Shown: in pieces, positions 33,101 through 36,370 of the stretch
Position numbering within the stretch: position 1 is the first letter of the stretch
Layout of the letters: each line of letters opens with the position of its first letter
Source: Kiritimatiellia bacterium
Lineage (GTDB): Bacteria > Verrucomicrobiota > Kiritimatiellia > CAIQIC01 > Lenti-01
Direction: 5' to 3'
DNA: 36,370 nt
Assembly: GCA_017445365.1 (NCBI GenBank)
Contig: JAFSUH010000183.1
Coordinates: 1 to 36,370 of the forward strand
Translations under genes and position numbers: made by a program
Notes under the pieces: generated by a model
The model's input: the letters and a program-made list of their open reading frames with translations, nothing else
Database searches by the model: none
What the model was told of the DNA's origin: nothing

Positions 33101-33869
33101 CGTCCGCAAGCCCCTGGAAGGGAAACTCTCCGACATCAAGGCCCTCGCGGGCAGCATCGTGGACCCGACCATCCGCGCCATCGTGGAAGCCGCCGTCCAA
33201 TCCGCCGAAGCCTCCGGCAAGACCGCCTTCCTCGCGGGAGAGATCGCCATGCCCTCCGGCGTCCCCATCCGCCGCGTGCGGGTGTATGCCTCGTCTTCCG
33301 TCGGCCCGGTCCGTTTGCGCGACCATGCCATGCCATCCCGGCACGACCACAAGACTCCCTACTACGTTTCGACCGCCGAAGGCAGCAATTTCCGGCTGGA
33401 CTTGTTCCTGAAAAACGGACGCTTTTCGGCCGTTCCAGACAATTCCCTCTCGTGGGCGCAGGATCACAAGAAGCCGGAGTTCGTCCCCTTGCACGGACGG
33501 GAGGGATTTCTGGGATACGTCAAGCCCGGCAGCATGGCCTTGGTCCATGCCCCGGACAATCCCGAAGAACTGCGGACGCTCGCACCGGCAAGTCTCCGCA
33601 ATCGCCTTTACAAGGTCGTCAAATTCGAAAAGAATGGACTGATGACCTTGCGTTTTCATGCAGAAGCACGGCCAAGCACGGTCCTGTCTGCAACTTTGTC
33701 GTCGGCGGGCAAACGCGGAAAGGGTGAATCCTCAATTTCATTGGATAGTCCACATGAGCTGTTGAGAATCAGTCCTTCGACCTACCGCAACCAAGTCCTG
33801 TTCGAAGGCATCCATTTCCGGATGCTTCTGGACGGGACCATCCGCTTCCTGGATACGGACAAGGCATGA
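30183..33869 (+). CDS. cas9: Cas9 RNA-guided endonuclease, type II-C
   Basis: A 1,228-residue effector that cuts both strands of DNA matched by a crRNA:tracrRNA guide. All catalytic residues are present. RuvC-I is GLDLGSNSLGWAI (D8). The Arg-rich bridge helix lies at about 51-70. RuvC-II is IRIELARN (E595). The HNH domain has FDIEHTIPRS (H677) and LANKTLCEMAYNRQTKKGR. RuvC-III is HTHHATDA (H850, D853). The remaining about 370 residues form the wedge and PAM-interacting region. I chose the ATG at 30183 because GGAG lies 6 bases upstream and RuvC-I then starts at the usual place; the frame extends to 30126 but would overlap the tracrRNA promoter. Type II-C follows from the cas9-cas1-cas2 order without csn2 or cas4, although the protein is longer than the roughly 1,000-1,100 residues common in that subtype. 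It overlaps cas1 by 4 bases. Confidence 0.98.
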   Translation: MKKALGLDLGSNSLGWAILDNDTGAILDSGVLVFPEGINPADDSLQTPAAIRRAARMARRIKFHRKIRKWQLLSVLLEHGMCPITKEELAAWKAHGCYPTANQAFIRWLKATDASNPYCDRAAAASGPVAPEVLGRALYHLAQRRGFKSSRKDAAEADADGGDDRSETGKVKTGIQALTTEIRASGCKTLGQYFRKCLEEDRRKPAKRRIRARYTGRIEHYEAEFAAIMDAQGATITPDLRESLHKAIFYQRPLRPQTHLVGPCLLEPKSPRAQIAHPAFEEFRMLAFINNLTLEDAAGEWRDAVGNPLYPLTAADRALVRKAFMKASPTFKFGDIAKLFKKDPRFKRDHLRFHYYRNEETLPSCMLLHRLGDIFGKGDDADPFSYQAEFDALTFHDDTDKLRAWLAKHHPELPEDAAERFLKLRPREGNAQYSLKAIRRILPYLREGHVLSDARFFAKLADIIPDFAARKDSILRALLDIEEAYRRERANRSREGAARDQAPLVPLMDRWRAWLEKTCGVDEEKWKRLYLRDESPYAPQTENRGTPLAKPRLPRVELGMIRNPLVQRSMTTLRRLVNYLGDHGKIDPSTTIRIELARNVNDYATRKAWQAWQKKRQDQREDARKAIAEAGTAPTEDLVDRYILWQEQGCKCLYTDRSISLTDLLNVSRNAPFDIEHTIPRSQSGDDSLANKTLCEMAYNRQTKKGRIPRDCPNWDEIELRLQPWREKLEQLEKGVKSAQGKARAATDPQARANARIKALSLRFERDYWRDKLRRFDATREQLAFGTGELAGFKKRQLVDTGIMARHAVALLKCLYPHTYPVNGTATAFARKAWGIQTDEAKDRNEHTHHATDAMVIAALSPARFNAICSALKDDGRDRRRPCDICPPPYRDFAQTVRQATDRIPVKHILRQTTLRQSAKRNVLAKAHAPKGNPDGKPVKAVLSRGDTVRGALHKDTFYGCIRVPGSAEKKFVVRKPLEGKLSDIKALAGSIVDPTIRAIVEAAVQSAEASGKTAFLAGEIAMPSGVPIRRVRVYASSSVGPVRLRDHAMPSRHDHKTPYYVSTAEGSNFRLDLFLKNGRFSAVPDNSLSWAQDHKKPEFVPLHGREGFLGYVKPGSMALVHAPDNPEELRTLAPASLRNRLYKVVKFEKNGLMTLRFHAEARPSTVLSATLSSAGKRGKGESSISLDSPHELLRISPSTYRNQVLFEGIHFRMLLDGTIRFLDTDKA

Positions 33870-34768
33870 TTGCGAAAACGCTGGCGTTCGGTTCTCCCGG
33901 AAAGTTGAGCCTCAAGGACCGGCAACTGGTCTATGACGGGGAAGACGGCGTCCACCGCACGTTTCCCGTCGAAGACTTGGGGTTCGTGTTCATCGAAACG
34001 GGACGGGTTCTCGTGACTTCCGCCTGCCTGCAAGCCTTGTCGGAAGCCAATGTCGCCGTGGTGGTTTGCGGTCCTTCCCACCTCCCACAGGCCCAGTTGC
34101 TGCCCTTCGAGGCGAACGCCACCATGCAGGAAACCGCGGAAGCCCAGTTGGAAGCGACCCCGGCGGCGCAAGGGCGCCTTTGGAAGCGGATCGTCCAAGC
34201 CAAGCTCCGCAACCAGGCCGCCCTGCTTTCGGCATTGGGACAACCGGGCGGCGGACGCCTCGAAAACTTGGCTTCGGCTGTCAAAAACGGCGATCCCGCC
34301 AACTGCGAGGCGCAGGGGGCGAGGATTTATTTCCAATCGTTGGCCCCCACCGCGGATTTCCGGCGGAACCCGGACGGTGTTTGGCCCAACGCGGCGCTCG
34401 ATTACGGCTACGCCGTCCTGCGGGCCGCCGTCGCCCGCGCGCTCGTGGGCTCCGGACTCGTCTGTTTCCGCGGCATCCACCACCACAACCGCTACAACCC
34501 CTTTTGCCTGGCCGACGACGTGATGGAGGCATACCGTCCTTTTGTCGACCAGTTCGTCTTCGGCCCGGATGCTCCCGCGCGTTCTTCGCCGGATGGCAAG
34601 TTGACCCCGCCTATCAAGGCGGCGCTCCTCTCCTGCCTGACGTGCGATGTCGCCATCGGCGGGCTCAAGCGGCCCTTGATGATTGCCCTTTCGTCCACTT
34701 CGGCGTCGCTCGCCCGGTGTTATCTGGAAAAAACGCCGGACATTTCCTTGCCCGCCTTTCTCCCGTGA
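33866..34768 (+). CDS. cas1: Cas1 integrase of the CRISPR adaptation complex
   Basis: A 300-residue, type II-sized Cas1. With Cas2 it inserts new spacers into the array. The metal-binding active site is visible as E148 (NCEAQGARIYF), the GIHHHNRYNPFCLADDVMEAYRP block (His205-207) and the acidic residues D217/E221. The start codon ATG overlaps the cas9 stop (ATGA), so translation is coupled. There is no reverse-transcriptase or Cas4 fusion. Nothing suggests loss of function, and the identical repeats of the array fit recent or well-maintained adaptation. Confidence 0.98.
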   Translation: MIAKTLAFGSPGKLSLKDRQLVYDGEDGVHRTFPVEDLGFVFIETGRVLVTSACLQALSEANVAVVVCGPSHLPQAQLLPFEANATMQETAEAQLEATPAAQGRLWKRIVQAKLRNQAALLSALGQPGGGRLENLASAVKNGDPANCEAQGARIYFQSLAPTADFRRNPDGVWPNAALDYGYAVLRAAVARALVGSGLVCFRGIHHHNRYNPFCLADDVMEAYRPFVDQFVFGPDAPARSSPDGKLTPPIKAALLSCLTCDVAIGGLKRPLMIALSSTSASLARCYLEKTPDISLPAFLP

Positions 34769-35109
34769 CGCCTTCCCATTCCGCCCTCAACGGTTACGAC
34801 CTGATGTGGCTCTACGTCATGTTCGACTTGCCCGTGGAAACCAAAGCCCAGCGCAAGGCCTCCGCGCGTTTCCGGAAAGACCTCCTGAAAGACGGATTCG
34901 CCATGCACCAGTTTTCCGTGTACATCCGCCATTGCGCTTCCCTGCAATCCGCCGCCGTCCACATCGAGCGCGTCCGGCAACTGGTCCCCGACGAGGGGTT
35001 TGTTTCCGTCCTCAAGGTCACGGACAAACAGTTCGGCGAAACCATCCACATCCAAGGCCGTAGGGCCAAACCACCGCCCCCTTCTCCGGCGCAGCTCGAG
35101 CTTTTTTGA
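34765..35109 (+). CDS. cas2: Cas2 of the CRISPR adaptation complex
   Basis: A 114-residue protein starting at a GTG that overlaps the cas1 stop (GTGA). The N-terminal ALNGYDLMWLYVMFDLPVE is the typical type II-C Cas2 pattern, with an extension before the first strand, so the GTG is better than the ATG at 34804, which would remove that extension. D21 is the conserved acidic residue. TDKQFGETIHIQGR and the terminal QLELF are also family features. Cas2 dimers bridge two Cas1 dimers during spacer integration. No cas gene follows. Confidence 0.95.
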   Translation: MTPSHSALNGYDLMWLYVMFDLPVETKAQRKASARFRKDLLKDGFAMHQFSVYIRHCASLQSAAVHIERVRQLVPDEGFVSVLKVTDKQFGETIHIQGRRAKPPPPSPAQLELF

Positions 35110-35121
35110 GAAAAATCGGCA

Positions 35122-35158
35122 GGACGGGCTCGAATTTGGCCTTGCCCGCCTCTTTTCT
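35122..35158 (+). terminator. Possible terminator of the cas9-cas1-cas2 operon
   Basis: GG-a-CGGGC (35122-35129) can pair with GCCCG-CC (35144-35150) around a 14-base loop and is followed by TCTTTTCT. The large loop and bulge make it weaker than the other terminators here. Confidence 0.4.
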
Positions 35159-35172
35159 CCCGTCCCAAATCA

Positions 35173-35209
35173 TTGAGAAATGACGGACACCAAAGGTGTT
35201 TCAAACACC
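35173..35209. repeat. Degenerate inverted half-repeat and palindrome between cas2 and the array
   Basis: TTGAGAAATGACGGACAC (35173-35190) matches the crRNA-sense repeat segment TTGAGAATGACGTACAC with one inserted A and one change, but it lies in the opposite orientation to the array repeats. A palindrome GGTGTTT-c-AAACACC (35195-35209) separates it from the first repeat at 35213. A minus-strand transcript leaving the array could fold the last repeat back on this element. Confidence 0.75.
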
Positions 35210-35212
35210 AAT

Positions 35213-36370
35213 AGTGTACGTCATTCTCAAAGAGCATCAAATCACAACGGTCGCGATCGACACGGCGACGGAAGCCAAGTGTACGTCATTCTCAAAGAGC
35301 ATCAAATCACAACGTTATCGGAGTCGAGGATACGTATCTTACTAGTGTACGTCATTCTCAAAGAGCATCAAATCACAACCATGCGCGCCCATTTGCGCGA
35401 GCAGGCGTTAGTGTACGTCATTCTCAAAGAGCATCAAATCACAACGCGTTGCGGAAAACCGCCTTTCGAGGCTCGAGTGTACGTCATTCTCAAAGAGCAT
35501 CAAATCACAACTGAGGGGGGCGCCCATGCGGCGGGCGGCGGAGTGTACGTCATTCTCAAAGAGCATCAAATCACAACATGTTGGTCATGCACAGCACCAG
35601 GCCGCAAAGTGTACGTCATTCTCAAAGAGCATCAAATCACAACTGGGGGTGGCGCGGAGGTGCCAGCGGTCGAAGTGTACGTCATTCTCAAAGAGCATCA
35701 AATCACAACGCCGCAGCACGTGGGCGTGCAGGACCTGGAGTGTACGTCATTCTCAAAGAGCATCAAATCACAACCCAGCTCGAACTTGGTGGGAGCGAGG
35801 CGGAAGTGTACGTCATTCTCAAAGAGCATCAAATCACAACAGCTCGTCCTACGACCCGATCGCGCAGATCAGTGTACGTCATTCTCAAAGAGCATCAAAT
35901 CACAACCCTGGAGCACCATGATTGGCAGGGCGCCACAGTGTACGTCATTCTCAAAGAGCATCAAATCACAACTTTTTTCTTGACATGGTTTTCCACTAAA
36001 TAGTGTACGTCATTCTCAAAGAGCATCAAATCACAACGAGGCGGTGGCGGTGGCGTGCTGCCCGGCAAGTGTACGTCATTCTCAAAGAGCATCAAATCAC
36101 AACGAGGGGAGCGAGCGGAACTGCGACCCGAAGAGTGTACGTCATTCTCAAAGAGCATCAAATCACAACCGGCGTACTTCGCCGCAACGGCATGCACCTA
36201 GTGTACGTCATTCTCAAAGAGCATCAAATCACAACGTTCTGGCGTGTGGAGATGCAACAGCGCAAAGTGTACGTCATTCTCAAAGAGCATCAAATCACAA
36301 CATCCAAGCCCTGCTTGGGAAGTCCAAGAAGAGTGTACGTCATTCTCAAAGAGCATCAAATCACAACTGA
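35213..36370 (-). CRISPR. Type II-C CRISPR array, 18 repeats visible, continues past the window
   Basis: Eighteen copies of a 36-base repeat, starting AGTGTACGTC and ending AAATCACAAC on the plus strand, the first at 35213 and the last at 36332-36367. The copies look identical. Seventeen complete spacers of 29 or 30 bases differ from each other; an eighteenth is cut after 3 bases. The tracrRNA anti-repeat pairs with GTTGTGAT..GATGC, so crRNAs are transcribed from the minus strand, opposite to the cas genes. On that strand every repeat ends in TACACT with TTTGAT 17 bases upstream, which looks like a promoter in each repeat. No spacer obviously matches another part of this window. Neither end has a degenerate terminal repeat in direct orientation. 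Confidence 0.99.

Noticed and set aside
30312-33659. Long open frame (1,115 codons) antisense to cas9
   Set aside because: No ribosome binding site and no domain pattern; cas9 on the other strand has every expected motif.
35173-35209. A second tracrRNA between cas2 and the array
   Set aside because: The element matches the 3' half of the repeat, not the 5' half used for tracrRNA pairing, and no nexus or terminator like that at 30057 follows.
35180-36370. Open frames with a repeating peptide VILKEHQITT or SFSKSIKSQ
   Set aside because: They are translations of the CRISPR repeats; length and phase follow the 66-base repeat-spacer period.
35213-36370. Plus-strand transcription of the array in the direction of the cas genes
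   Set aside because: The tracrRNA anti-repeat pairs with the 5' part of the minus-strand repeat, and the plus-strand reading would not give the type II repeat polarity (GTT at the start).

Overview
The window is a 36.4 kb piece of a GC-rich bacterial chromosome, probably from the PVC group (a Kiritimatiellota/Lentisphaerota/Verrucomicrobiota-like organism). That placement is tentative. It rests on the mix of a large secreted CotH/chitobiase-type surface protein, a secreted right-handed beta-helix protein ending in an aromatic FYRLRF tail, a GAF-containing enzyme I (PtsP) and a type II-C CRISPR system. There is no rRNA gene to test it.

Layout. Positions 1-7.4 kb hold housekeeping and surface genes: a partial membrane protein (minus strand), a 1,658-residue CotH-domain surface protein and an iron-containing alcohol dehydrogenase. 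Positions 7.6-21.0 kb are one minus-strand defence island. In transcription order it encodes a double-GHKL ATPase/histidine-kinase-like protein, a receiver-like protein, a C5-cytosine DNA methyltransferase, a small unknown protein, a McrB-like AAA+ protein, an AlbA/Schlafen-type protein, a DUF2357/PD-(D/E)xK (McrC-like) nuclease, an inserted AAA_14-type ATPase cassette and a Vsr mismatch endonuclease. Positions 21.0-21.8 kb are non-coding and include a striking run of T-tracts phased at about one helical turn. A DUF4143-type ATPase, tRNA-Arg(CCG) and tRNA-Gln(CTG), ptsP, the beta-helix protein, a ParB-domain protein and a DnaQ/ExoX-like exonuclease follow up to 29.8 kb.

Positions 30.06-36.37 kb are a complete type II-C CRISPR-Cas locus apart from the far end of the array: a divergent tracrRNA, cas9, cas1, cas2 and an array with 18 identical 36-nt repeats visible. 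The tracrRNA anti-repeat, its promoter and its terminator can all be read directly. They fix crRNA orientation to the minus strand, opposite to the cas genes. Each repeat ends in a promoter-like -10, as in the repeat-internal promoters known from Neisseria, and a degenerate inverted half-repeat lies between cas2 and the array.

How the genes may work together. The methyltransferase, McrB-like and DUF2357 genes resemble a GTP-dependent restriction-modification system of the LlaJI/BsuMI kind. Vsr would repair the deamination products of the methyltransferase. The first two genes look like a phosphorelay pair placed in front of it. GC content is visibly lower over about 14.5-21.0 kb, and the change falls inside the McrB-like gene at a second in-frame start with a strong Shine-Dalgarno, so the island looks composite. 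An intergenic palindrome family (TTTTGCC...GGCAAAA, usually in pairs) recurs across the window, mostly between convergent genes.
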